Positions 46,218 to 54,565 of a stretch of 64,000 bases of DNA are shown one piece after another (position 1 is the stretch's first letter; the number at the start of each line of letters is the position of its first letter). Under the pieces are notes generated by a model, which ran no database searches, had not been told where the DNA came from, and saw nothing but the letters and a program-made list of their open reading frames with translations. The position numbers were made by a program, and so were the translations under genes. The DNA comes from Bacteroidota bacterium (lineage in GTDB: Bacteria; Bacteroidota; JABWAT01). The stretch lies in the NCBI GenBank assembly GCA_013360915.1, contig JABWAT010000003.1, positions 124,001-188,000 on the forward strand, read 5' to 3'.

Positions 46218-48809
46218 ATGACCGGACGACTTTCCCTTGTTCTGGCCGGCCTGCTGCTGGTTCTTCAAAGTCAGGCTCAGGAAGTCACCGGTTCCGCACC
46301 GGCTCTTAACGATTCGCTTTTCGTTCCACCCGATTCACTCTCACTGGCTGCTGCCGATTCGGCGGTTGCCCCGGCGGGACTCGATACGGTGGTCGTGTAT
46401 CAGTCCGCCGATTCCATCTGGTTTTCCTTCGGGACCAAAACCATGGACATGTACGGACCTTCCACCCTGACTTACGGGGCCGTCAATCTGGAAGCCAACC
46501 GGATCAATATCGACTGGACAACCTCCATGCTCACGGCAGACGGTGCACCCGATTCATCCGGGGCAACGGCTGGTTACCCCGAATTCACCGATTCGGGTGA
46601 AGAGTACCGTGGAACCCGCGTCTACTACCATTTTAAAACGAAAAAAGGCCGGGTCCTGACCGGGAAAACCGAGATGGGGGATGGCTTTTACCGGGGTGAT
46701 CAGATTAAGAAAGTGACGCCCGGCGTGTTGTTCGTCGCTGATGGCATTTATACCACCTGTGACCGCGACGAACCGCATTTCCATTTCTGGGGCGAGGAAA
46801 TGAAACTGCTCATCCGCGATAAAATCATTGCACGGCCGGTGGTGCTGAAAGTGAATGAAGTGCCGGTCTTTGCACTTCCCTTTGCCATTTTGCCCAACCG
46901 GACCGGCCGTCAGTCAGGGATTATTCCGCCCGCATACGGCGAATCGGCCATCCGTGGTATTTTCCTGCGGGGGGGCGGTTATTACTGGGCGCTGAGTGAT
47001 TACACCGATCTGGCGCTGACCGGGGATCTGTATTCGAAGGGCGGATACAATCTCTATTCCGATTTTTCCTACAACAAGCGGTATGATTTTTACGGATCAC
47101 TCCAGGCTGGCTACACAAAGGACATTGCCGGAGAAACCAGTGATCCCGACTATTCCGAATCGGATGGATACAAACTGTACTGGAATCACCATCAGGAGTT
47201 CAATCCGTACCAGCAGCTCGATGCCAATGTGAATTTCTCGAGCGACAACTATCTGCGCCGGACATCCTTTAAACCCGATGAACTGGTGACGCAGGAAATC
47301 ATTTCCAACGCCAACTACTCCCATAAATTTGAAGATTCACCCTGGAGTGCCAACGTCGGATTTTCGCGGAACCAGAATATCATCACCAAAGAGTATTACC
47401 AGACGTTCCCGACCGTGCAGATTTACCGTCAGTCCACCACCCCTTTCCGGGACCCCGACAAACCCGCCAGCCAGCAATCCTGGTACGAACGGATCACCCT
47501 CGGTTACAACGGTTTCTTCACCAACCGGAATCAGAAAGTGTTCAACCGGACCGATTCGACCTATCAATCCACCATGGATAACGGAATCCGGCATTCGCCA
47601 TCCATCAACATTCCGTTTTCTCTCGGACCGTATGTGACCATTAATCCGTCCTTTTCCTACGCCGAATACTGGTATTTCCGGACCATAGAAAAGAAACTGG
47701 ATCCGACCACCAATCAGTTCCTGACTGAGAAAAAGGAAGGCTTTGCTTCTGCACGGACTTTCTCGACCGGCGTGTCGGCATCCACCCGTTTGTATGGAAT
47801 CATTCAGCCGCAATTCGGGTCCGTTACCGGATTCCGTCACGTGCTGCAGCCGACCATGGGATTTACCTACACGCCCGATTTTTCCGATCCGTACTGGGGC
47901 TATTACAAAACCGTTTCTGATACAGCCGGCCGTCAGCTGACGTATTCGCAGTTTGAAGGCAGCATCATCGGCGGACCGGGTCGCGGAAAAACACAATCGC
48001 TGGCCTTCGGATTGGGAAATACATTCGAAATGAAACTGAAGGGCAAGCCCGATGAAAACGGAAAAGCAGGCAAGGATGAAGTGATCCAGCTGATCCGGTA
48101 TCTGAATCTGTCTTCGGCTTATAATTTTGCAGCCGACTCGCTCAACTGGTCGAACCTGTCGGTTTCAGCCGGAACGTCCATCGGGTCGCTGAGTCTGCAG
48201 TATTCAAGTTCTTACACGCCTTATTACTATGCCACCTCGGTGAATGCGTTGGGGCAGCCGGTGGATCGGCTGACGCGGTTCACCCTGTGGGAAAAGAACG
48301 AAGGAATTCTTCGGTCGGTCAGTCAGTTTTTCTCTTTCAGTTATTCGTATTCAGCCGAGAAGAAGAAGAACACCGACCGTCTCAGTTACCAGAAGGAAAC
48401 CGATGAAACCAATCCGCTGCGTGCACCGGTTTCACCTGCTGAAGAACGCCGGCGTCAGTTGAGAAACGTTGATTTTGATATTCCCTGGAATGTGTCGCTG
48501 AACGGCTCTTACAGCATCAGCACACCGAGTCCGTCGGTAAAGTCGAAAAATGCGTTTGTAACCGGTTCGCTCGATTTCTCCCTGACCGATAACTGGAAAA
48601 TGGGATTCGATGGCGGTTACGATCTGATTAACGACGAGTTCACCGTTCCCCGGATTACCGTGTTCCGGGATCTGCATTGCTGGTCCATGGATTTTACCTG
48701 GGTTCCTTCGGGCAGTTACAGTTACTACATGCTGAATATTCACGTGAAAGCACCTCAGCTTCAGGATATTTCGGTGAAGAAGTCAGAGTATTACTATGAC
48801 TATTACTAA
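46218..48809 (+). CDS. lptD: LPS-assembly outer-membrane protein LptD
   Basis: An 863-residue outer-membrane protein. It has a signal peptide (about 1-20, ending QSQAQE), a proline/alanine-rich stretch, then an OstA/LptA-like N-terminal beta domain (about 60-200, with KGRVLTGKTEMGDGFY and the conserved GIYTTCDRDEPHFHFW cysteine motif). The C-terminal barrel contains the LPNRTGRQSGIIPPAYG segment. LptD with LptE places LPS into the outer leaflet. The presence of the cysteine motif and large barrel supports an LPS-bearing outer membrane. The 3' end overlaps the next gene by 14 nt. Confidence 0.93.
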   Translation: MTGRLSLVLAGLLLVLQSQAQEVTGSAPALNDSLFVPPDSLSLAAADSAVAPAGLDTVVVYQSADSIWFSFGTKTMDMYGPSTLTYGAVNLEANRINIDWTTSMLTADGAPDSSGATAGYPEFTDSGEEYRGTRVYYHFKTKKGRVLTGKTEMGDGFYRGDQIKKVTPGVLFVADGIYTTCDRDEPHFHFWGEEMKLLIRDKIIARPVVLKVNEVPVFALPFAILPNRTGRQSGIIPPAYGESAIRGIFLRGGGYYWALSDYTDLALTGDLYSKGGYNLYSDFSYNKRYDFYGSLQAGYTKDIAGETSDPDYSESDGYKLYWNHHQEFNPYQQLDANVNFSSDNYLRRTSFKPDELVTQEIISNANYSHKFEDSPWSANVGFSRNQNIITKEYYQTFPTVQIYRQSTTPFRDPDKPASQQSWYERITLGYNGFFTNRNQKVFNRTDSTYQSTMDNGIRHSPSINIPFSLGPYVTINPSFSYAEYWYFRTIEKKLDPTTNQFLTEKKEGFASARTFSTGVSASTRLYGIIQPQFGSVTGFRHVLQPTMGFTYTPDFSDPYWGYYKTVSDTAGRQLTYSQFEGSIIGGPGRGKTQSLAFGLGNTFEMKLKGKPDENGKAGKDEVIQLIRYLNLSSAYNFAADSLNWSNLSVSAGTSIGSLSLQYSSSYTPYYYATSVNALGQPVDRLTRFTLWEKNEGILRSVSQFFSFSYSYSAEKKKNTDRLSYQKETDETNPLRAPVSPAEERRRQLRNVDFDIPWNVSLNGSYSISTPSPSVKSKNAFVTGSLDFSLTDNWKMGFDGGYDLINDEFTVPRITVFRDLHCWSMDFTWVPSGSYSYYMLNIHVKAPQLQDISVKKSEYYYDYY

Positions 48810-49764
48810 GTCCGTTCCTGGGTTGCTGATGGTTGCGGCGGGGCTTACCGGCTGCGCCTTGCTCGAAGATTCCACTGGTTCGGCCGTTGTGAAACAGGCA
48901 AAGCCGGTTCAGACGCAGGAAATCCGCCCGGAACCGGGGGAACAGGTTCTGACTTTTTTACTGGCTGGAGATGCCGGTACGGGAAATGCCCATCAGCACC
49001 GTGTGGCAGCCGGCATGGCGAAAGTGGCCCGGGAATATCCTGCAGGCGGTGTACTCTACCTGGGTGATAATTTCTATGAATTTGGTGTGACCAGCGTGAC
49101 GGACAGCCAATGGGAGTCCGCCTTTACCGACGTTTACACCGACCCGGCGCTTCAGATTCCCTTTTATGCAGTGCTGGGAAACCACGATTATATTCTGAAT
49201 GAGCAGGCCCAGGTGGAGTATTCTTCCCGGAATCCCCGGTGGATCATGCCGGATCGTTACTACACCCGTACGGTGGCGATTCAGCCGGGTGACAGTGTGC
49301 GCCTGATCGGTCTGGATACGAATCTTCTTCTGGATGAGACGGATACCACGCAGCAGCTGTCCTGGCTCGATTCCGTTTTAACCAGCAGTCCGGTTCGCTA
49401 TCAGGTGGTTTTTGCACACCATCCGCTTTACACCGGCGGTGAGCATGGCGACAATGCTGTACTTCAAAAAATGCTGTCCCGCCGACTCGAAAAGGCCGGA
49501 GTGCTTCTGTATGCAACTGGGCACGACCATCATCTCGAGGTGATGGATCCGCAACCCACCGTCTGGCACGTCATCTCGGGCGCAGCCGGAAAAAGCCGCT
49601 CGGTGACCTGGTCCGCCCGGACCCGCTTTGCGGCCACCAATCTTGGTTTCATGACCCTTCATCTGTCGGATTCCCGTGCCTGGATTCAGGTGTACGATGC
49701 CGATGGAAACCGGTTGTACTCGGAATTGCTGTCTACGAAGATGTCAGGGCTACGTCCCTTTTAG
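48796..49764 (+). CDS. Lipoprotein metallophosphoesterase (purple acid phosphatase-like)
   Basis: A 322-residue protein with a lipobox (LTGC, C20). Metal-binding blocks of the calcineurin-like superfamily are visible: LAGDAGTGN, YLGDNFYEFG, LGNHDY, FAHHPLY and TGHDHHLE. The order resembles small tartrate-resistant acid phosphatases. Location would be the periplasmic side of a membrane; the substrate is unknown. The last ten or so residues (TKMSGLRPF) are encoded by the 5' end of the 317-bp repeat that begins at 49732, so the natural C-terminus has been replaced or extended by repeat sequence. Confidence 0.9.
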   Translation: MTITKSVPGLLMVAAGLTGCALLEDSTGSAVVKQAKPVQTQEIRPEPGEQVLTFLLAGDAGTGNAHQHRVAAGMAKVAREYPAGGVLYLGDNFYEFGVTSVTDSQWESAFTDVYTDPALQIPFYAVLGNHDYILNEQAQVEYSSRNPRWIMPDRYYTRTVAIQPGDSVRLIGLDTNLLLDETDTTQQLSWLDSVLTSSPVRYQVVFAHHPLYTGGEHGDNAVLQKMLSRRLEKAGVLLYATGHDHHLEVMDPQPTVWHVISGAAGKSRSVTWSARTRFAATNLGFMTLHLSDSRAWIQVYDADGNRLYSELLSTKMSGLRPF

Positions 49765-50048
49765 GGATCTTGTCGAATCTGTTTTTTCTACGGAGATGTC
49801 AGGGCTACGCCCCTCCAAAATCGTTGGAGCCGGTTGTTTTTGCATTTCAGCCGGGTAGCGGAGACATCCCGGTTGCAGCTAATAGCATTCGGAGGAATTG
49901 GAGCCGCGTAGCGGTGACATCTTCGTAGCCAATGGTCCGAACAGAGGAAGAGGAAGAGCCGCATAGCGGTAACCTCTGCATTGAAATCCCGATTGCCTCC
50001 GGCTGGTGGTTTTGGCCGGAATTATATCCCTCAGGTTGGAAATCAGTT
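49732..50048 (+). repeat. Tandem duplication, unit 1 (317 bp)
   Basis: Direct repeat of the following unit with few differences. Each unit carries small modules of two facing kinds: CTACGAAGATGTCAGGGCTACG-like copies (49733, about 49788) and their near reverse complements, GCCGCGTAGCGGTGACATCTTCGTAG-like (about 49850, 49900, 49957). Facing modules can form imperfect hairpins. Its first bases encode the end of the phosphoesterase. Confidence 0.92.
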
Positions 50049-50359
50049 TCTACGAAGATGTCAGGGCTACGCCCCTTTTAGGGGTCATGCCGAATGTGTT
50101 TTTTCTACGAAGATGTCAGGGCAACGCCCCTCCAAAATCGTTGGAGCCGGTTGTTTTTGCATTTCAGCCGTGTAGCGGAGACATCCCGGTTGCAGCAAAT
50201 AGCATTCGGAGGAATTGGAGCCGCGTAGCGGTGACATCTTCGTAGCCAATGGTCCGAACAGAGGAAGAGAAGAGCCGTATAGCGGTAACCTCCGTATTGA
50301 AATCCCGATTGCCTCCGGCTGGTGGTTTTGGCCGGAATTATATCCCTCAGGTTGGAAAT
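50049..50359 (+). repeat. Tandem duplication, unit 2 (about 311 bp)
   Basis: The second copy, at an offset of 317 bases, ends at GGTTGGAAAT near 50359. Differences from unit 1 are scattered single bases and a short deletion in the GAGGAAGAG stretch. No ORF of interest. Confidence 0.92.
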
Positions 50360-50595
50360 AAGTTGTCCTGTCCACGCCCCTGACCATTTAAAAACGCCCC
50401 TCCATCTGACCCGCCTTTTGTTCCCCCTCATCACAGTTCATACTTTAGGTCTGAACGGAAGCCCTGATTTTTTCTGTTCCCCGGGGAGGAGAATGTTCCC
50501 GGAAGGTTCAGGATACTGGCTGTAAGCAACCGGCCGGCCTCCTTCTCACAGACCAATTTTAAGTTTCCGGATTTAACCTTTCAGTCCCTTTTAAA
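50360..50595. other. Intergenic region upstream of the propeller kinase
   Basis: Contains no gene. Near its end it has TAAGTTTC (50560-50567) and TTTAACCTTTC (about 50573-50582), which loosely resemble the Bacteroidota TAnnTTTG -7 box. A matching TTG -33 box was not found. Confidence 0.5.
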
Positions 50596-53500
50596 ATGAA
50601 CAATCTTCTCCTTCGTCTCTTCGTAGCGGCCTTGTGCATCTCCGCTTCCGTATCGCTTTCGGCACAGCCCGCTGAAAACCTCCGTTTCGAACGATTCACC
50701 ATCGAAAACGGACTGGCTTCCAATTGGGTCACGGCCATTACTCAGGACACCGATGGTTATATCTGGGTCGGAACTGCTTCCGGATTAAGCCGCTTTGATG
50801 GCTATGACTTTGTAACCTACCGGAACATTCCCGGTAACCCGCATTCCCTTTCAAACAACCGGGTGAATGTACTCCACGTTGACCCGTCCGGTCTGATCTG
50901 GGTGGGCACTCAGAACGGACTGAGCCGGTTTGATCCGGTCAACGGGGACTTTCTGAATTATTATCATCGTCCGGGGAATCCGGCGTCACTTCCCGGTAAC
51001 TCGATCAGTGCCATTCATGAAACTGCTTCCGGAAAACTCTGGATCGGAACCGATCAGGGTTTGGCTGAACTGGATCCGGAAACCGGATCGGTGATCAGTG
51101 AATGGTCATCGCCAGCAAATGCAAATTCGTTAACGGGGGTAACCATCAGCTCCATCTCGGCCGATCAGGACGGACTTCTCTGGATCGGATCGAGAAACAG
51201 GGGATTAATCACGTTTGACAGTCATACCAAAACCCCCCGGTTCCTGAGCGACGAAAATCCGACAGTAGCGACGTTTCCTTCCCGGAATGTATCAAAAGTA
51301 AAGGTGAGCTCAACAGGGGACATCTGGGTTGGGTTCATGCCGAACCATGGACTCATGCGGTACAATCCAACCACGGCCACATCCGTCTTCTACCAGTACC
51401 ACAAGAAGGATCAGCCGGAGTTCTGGAATGTCATTTCGGATATCATGGAATCGGAAGACCAGACCATCTGGGTGACAACCTATAATCAGTCTGCCTATAT
51501 GGGCCTTCATAAATTCAATGAGAAAACCGGGCTGTTTACCAGGTATACTTACCAACCCAACAACCCCACCAGCTTAACCTGGGGCTATTGTGAATCCGTT
51601 TTCGAAGACAAAGACAATAACCTGTGGGTGGGAACCTCGCGTGGCCTGAACAAGGCCGACCGCAACCGCTGGCAGATGGGAATGATGAATGTGGATCCCG
51701 ATAATCCGTTCGATTTTGTAAATAACTTTTACGCCATCGAAGAAGTGAAAGAAGATGTCTTATGGCTGGGTCTGGATGGGACTGGTTTTATTGAATGGGA
51801 CCGGAAAACGAACATCAAAAAGAAAATAGAAAGAACCGATCCGAGATCGGGAGATGGCCGGGTGTTCGCCATTCGGAAAGATCTGGATGGCAATGTCTGG
51901 TTCGGATACCGGGGACAGGGGTGTGCCAGGTACCATCCGAAAACCGGGAAACTCGAAAAGTTTATCAATGAACCGGGCAATCCGGAAAGTCTGATCGGGA
52001 ACATTGTTTCCGACATCCTCATTGACCGGAAGAACACGGTATGGATTGCGACTTCAAGCGGGCTGAGCCGCTACAACCGCACAACGGGTACGTTTACCAA
52101 TTGGCAGGCAGATGGTTCACCGGAAGGATTGAGTGGTAATTCACTGTTTTCACTGTTCGAAGACAGCCGGGGAGCCATCTGGATCGGAACCCGGGAAATG
52201 CAGTATGATCCCAGGGCCACGTTTCCCTCCGGATTAATCAGGTATGATCCGGAGACCAACCGGTTCCGAACCTACCGGAATGCACCGGGAGATCCGGGCA
52301 GTCTCAGCAGTGACGCGGTTTACTGTGTCAATGAGGATCCGGAAGGGAACATCTGGGTCGGAACCAACAACGGCTTGAATAAGCTCGATTCAGCCGGCAA
52401 CCAGTTTACCGTCTTTCATGATGCCGATGGGTTGCCCGACCCCAACATTGTGGGAATCCTGGTTGATCATAAAGGGCTGCTCTGGCTGAGCACACTGAAA
52501 GGCATTTCACGATTTGATCCGGTAAAAAAATCCTTCCGGAATTTTACGATGGAGGATGGAATTCAGGCGTACCGGTTTAACGACAACTCGCGTTTTAAAA
52601 CCAGTCGCGGTGAATTGATTTTTGGAGGTGTGGCCGGGATAAACCTGATCAATCCATCCGGGATTTCTGGTGAAAAGGTGATTCCGAAAGTATTAATCAC
52701 CCGGTTCTTAAAACAAAACATGCCGGTCCGTTTCGAAAAAACAGAGAGTCAAACCGCCACCATTGACCTTGCCTGGGACGATAATTCCATCGGGTTCGAA
52801 TTTGTGGCCATCAATTACCGTTCCGCACAGCAAACCCGGTATGAGTACAAATTGGAGGGACTGGAAAACGAATGGGTTCAGGCCGGAACCAGACGGTACG
52901 TGAATTACACGCATTTACCTGCAGGAAATTATACGTTCAGGGTCCGTGCGGTGAATGCAGAAGGCGTTTACTCTGATACGGATGCGGTCATGGAAATCCG
53001 GATTACTCCGCCCTTCTGGCGGACCTGGTGGGCTTACAGTATCTATGCGTTCCTCTTTTTTGGCGCGGTCTTTCTGATAGACCGGTATCAGCGTCAGCGC
53101 CTGGTCCGGCTGGAACGCGAAAAGGTGCGTGACCGGGAAATTGAACAGGCCAGGGAAATCGAAAAAGCATACACCACCCTGAAATCGACTCAGGCCCAGC
53201 TTATCCAATCCGAAAAAATGGCTTCGCTGGGTGAACTGACAGCGGGAATTGCGCATGAGATTCAGAATCCGCTCAACTTCGTGAACAATTTCTCCGAAAT
53301 AAGCAATGAACTGATGGAGGAAATGCAATCTGAACTGGAAAAGGGCGATCTGGAGGAAGCAAAGGCCCTGTCAGCGGACATCCGGATAAATCTTGAAAAA
53401 ATCTCCCACCATGGAAAACGGGCCAGCGGTATTGTGAAAGGCATGCTGGAACATTCCCGCTCCGCAACCGGTGAACGGACCCTGACTGATGTGAACAACC

Positions 53501-53961
53501 TGGCTGAAGAATATCTGCGGCTGTCATTCCATGGATTGCGGGCGAAAGACAAATCCTTTAACGCTGAATTCCGGACGGATCTGGATGCCACCTTGCCAGC
53601 CATGAATCTGGTTGCACAGGATATCGGTCGGGTATTACTTAATATCATTAACAATGCATTCTACGCCGTTCACGAGAAATCAAAGGCAGATATTAATGGG
53701 TATAAGCCGGAAGTGACTGTTCAAACCCGACTGAAAACCAATCACTTCGAAATCCGGATTTCTGATAATGGAAAGGGTATTCCTGGTGAAATACGGGATA
53801 AAATTTTTCAGCCCTTTTTTACCACCAAACCCACGGGACAAGGTACCGGTCTGGGATTGAGTCTGAGCTATGATATTGTGAAAGCACATGGGGGTGAGAT
53901 AAAACTGGAAACAAGAGAGGGCGAGGGAAGTGAGTTTATTATTCTTTTTCCCGCTGTCTGA
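50596..53961 (+). CDS. Propeller-type sensor histidine kinase
   Basis: A 1121-residue protein. A signal sequence (about 1-23) leads to two seven-bladed propellers made of Reg_prop repeats (IWVGTASGLSRFDG-type units from about 30 to 700). A Y_Y_Y domain follows (about 735-795), then one TM segment (about 805-825), a coiled region, and the kinase core. The HisKA phosphoacceptor is H887 in GIAHEIQNPLN. The HATPase domain has NIINNAFYAVHEK, DNGKGIP and GTGLGLSLSYDIVKAHGG. Unlike SusR-type hybrids there is no receiver or AraC domain, so it needs a separate response regulator, not visible here. The stop codon lies inside a short inverted repeat. Confidence 0.95.
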   Translation: MNNLLLRLFVAALCISASVSLSAQPAENLRFERFTIENGLASNWVTAITQDTDGYIWVGTASGLSRFDGYDFVTYRNIPGNPHSLSNNRVNVLHVDPSGLIWVGTQNGLSRFDPVNGDFLNYYHRPGNPASLPGNSISAIHETASGKLWIGTDQGLAELDPETGSVISEWSSPANANSLTGVTISSISADQDGLLWIGSRNRGLITFDSHTKTPRFLSDENPTVATFPSRNVSKVKVSSTGDIWVGFMPNHGLMRYNPTTATSVFYQYHKKDQPEFWNVISDIMESEDQTIWVTTYNQSAYMGLHKFNEKTGLFTRYTYQPNNPTSLTWGYCESVFEDKDNNLWVGTSRGLNKADRNRWQMGMMNVDPDNPFDFVNNFYAIEEVKEDVLWLGLDGTGFIEWDRKTNIKKKIERTDPRSGDGRVFAIRKDLDGNVWFGYRGQGCARYHPKTGKLEKFINEPGNPESLIGNIVSDILIDRKNTVWIATSSGLSRYNRTTGTFTNWQADGSPEGLSGNSLFSLFEDSRGAIWIGTREMQYDPRATFPSGLIRYDPETNRFRTYRNAPGDPGSLSSDAVYCVNEDPEGNIWVGTNNGLNKLDSAGNQFTVFHDADGLPDPNIVGILVDHKGLLWLSTLKGISRFDPVKKSFRNFTMEDGIQAYRFNDNSRFKTSRGELIFGGVAGINLINPSGISGEKVIPKVLITRFLKQNMPVRFEKTESQTATIDLAWDDNSIGFEFVAINYRSAQQTRYEYKLEGLENEWVQAGTRRYVNYTHLPAGNYTFRVRAVNAEGVYSDTDAVMEIRITPPFWRTWWAYSIYAFLFFGAVFLIDRYQRQRLVRLEREKVRDREIEQAREIEKAYTTLKSTQAQLIQSEKMASLGELTAGIAHEIQNPLNFVNNFSEISNELMEEMQSELEKGDLEEAKALSADIRINLEKISHHGKRASGIVKGMLEHSRSATGERTLTDVNNLAEEYLRLSFHGLRAKDKSFNAEFRTDLDATLPAMNLVAQDIGRVLLNIINNAFYAVHEKSKADINGYKPEVTVQTRLKTNHFEIRISDNGKGIPGEIRDKIFQPFFTTKPTGQGTGLGLSLSYDIVKAHGGEIKLETREGEGSEFIILFPAV

Positions 53962-53979
53962 ATCACGGATTAAACCGAT
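53958..53979 (+). repeat. Short inverted repeat, left arm, around the GxxExxY gene
   Basis: CTGAATCACGGATTAAACCG at 53958 pairs, with a few mismatches, with the reverse complement of 54409-54431. The arm contains the stop codon of the kinase. Confidence 0.65.
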
Positions 53980-54003
53980 TAAAGGATTGCCCGGATTTAT
54001 AAA

Positions 54004-54384
54004 ATGGCAGAAGAACTGAAGTACAGAGAAATAACAGAAAAAATCATTGGAGCTTCATTTGAGGTTCATAAGTTTCTTGGAAATGGATTTCAGGAAGTCA
54101 TTTACCAAAGAGCTTTAGCATGGGAGTTTTCTCAGGCCGGATTGGAATATGCAAGAGAAATTGAACAGGAAATATTTTATAAAAGGCTTACCGAACCGAT
54201 TGGGACCAGAAGAGCAGATTTTATTGTAGAAGGTAAAGTCCTGGTAGAATTAAAAGCCATTATCGAATAGGAAGACGTACATCTGGCTCAGGTTCTGAAT
54301 TATTTAAAGGCGTACAAACTGGAAGTCGGATTGTTAATCAATTTTGGCAGCAAAAGCCTGACATTTAAAAGGCTTGTTCTATGA
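54004..54384 (+). pseudogene. GxxExxY-family protein, interrupted by one in-frame stop
   Basis: The frame reads from ATG 54004 to a TGA at 54382-54384 (126 codons), but codon 89 is TAG (54268-54270). The first 88 residues contain the family name motif in GNGFQEVIY, IIGASFEVHKFLG and RADFIVEGKVLVELKAI. Beyond the stop the same frame continues with DVHLAQVLNYLKAYKLEVG and LINFGSKSLTFKRL, the normal ending of this family. The consensus at the stop position is leucine, so a TTG to TAG change explains it. Family function is unknown (PDDEXK-like nuclease fold is suspected). The gene is bracketed by short inverted repeats. Confidence 0.85.
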
Positions 54385-54408
54385 GGATGGTTTCGGTGCA
54401 ATCCACTC

Positions 54409-54431
54409 ATCCGTGTAAATCCGCGATTCAG
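54409..54431 (-). repeat. Short inverted repeat, right arm
   Basis: ATCCGTGTAAATCCGCGATT at 54409 is the imperfect reverse complement of 53958-53979. The 181 bp from 54385 to 54565 hold no other feature. Confidence 0.65.
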
Positions 54432-54565
54432 ACGAGTGATGATAGTGTGAAAGCGTATAGAGGGGAATGCCGCCGGTGACCTGCGTTTGCCGAAGGTCCG
54501 GAATCTGGATTGGTGAATAGATAATTCCGGTTGTTTTGAAATAAACGAGATGGCCGTTGGTTAAT

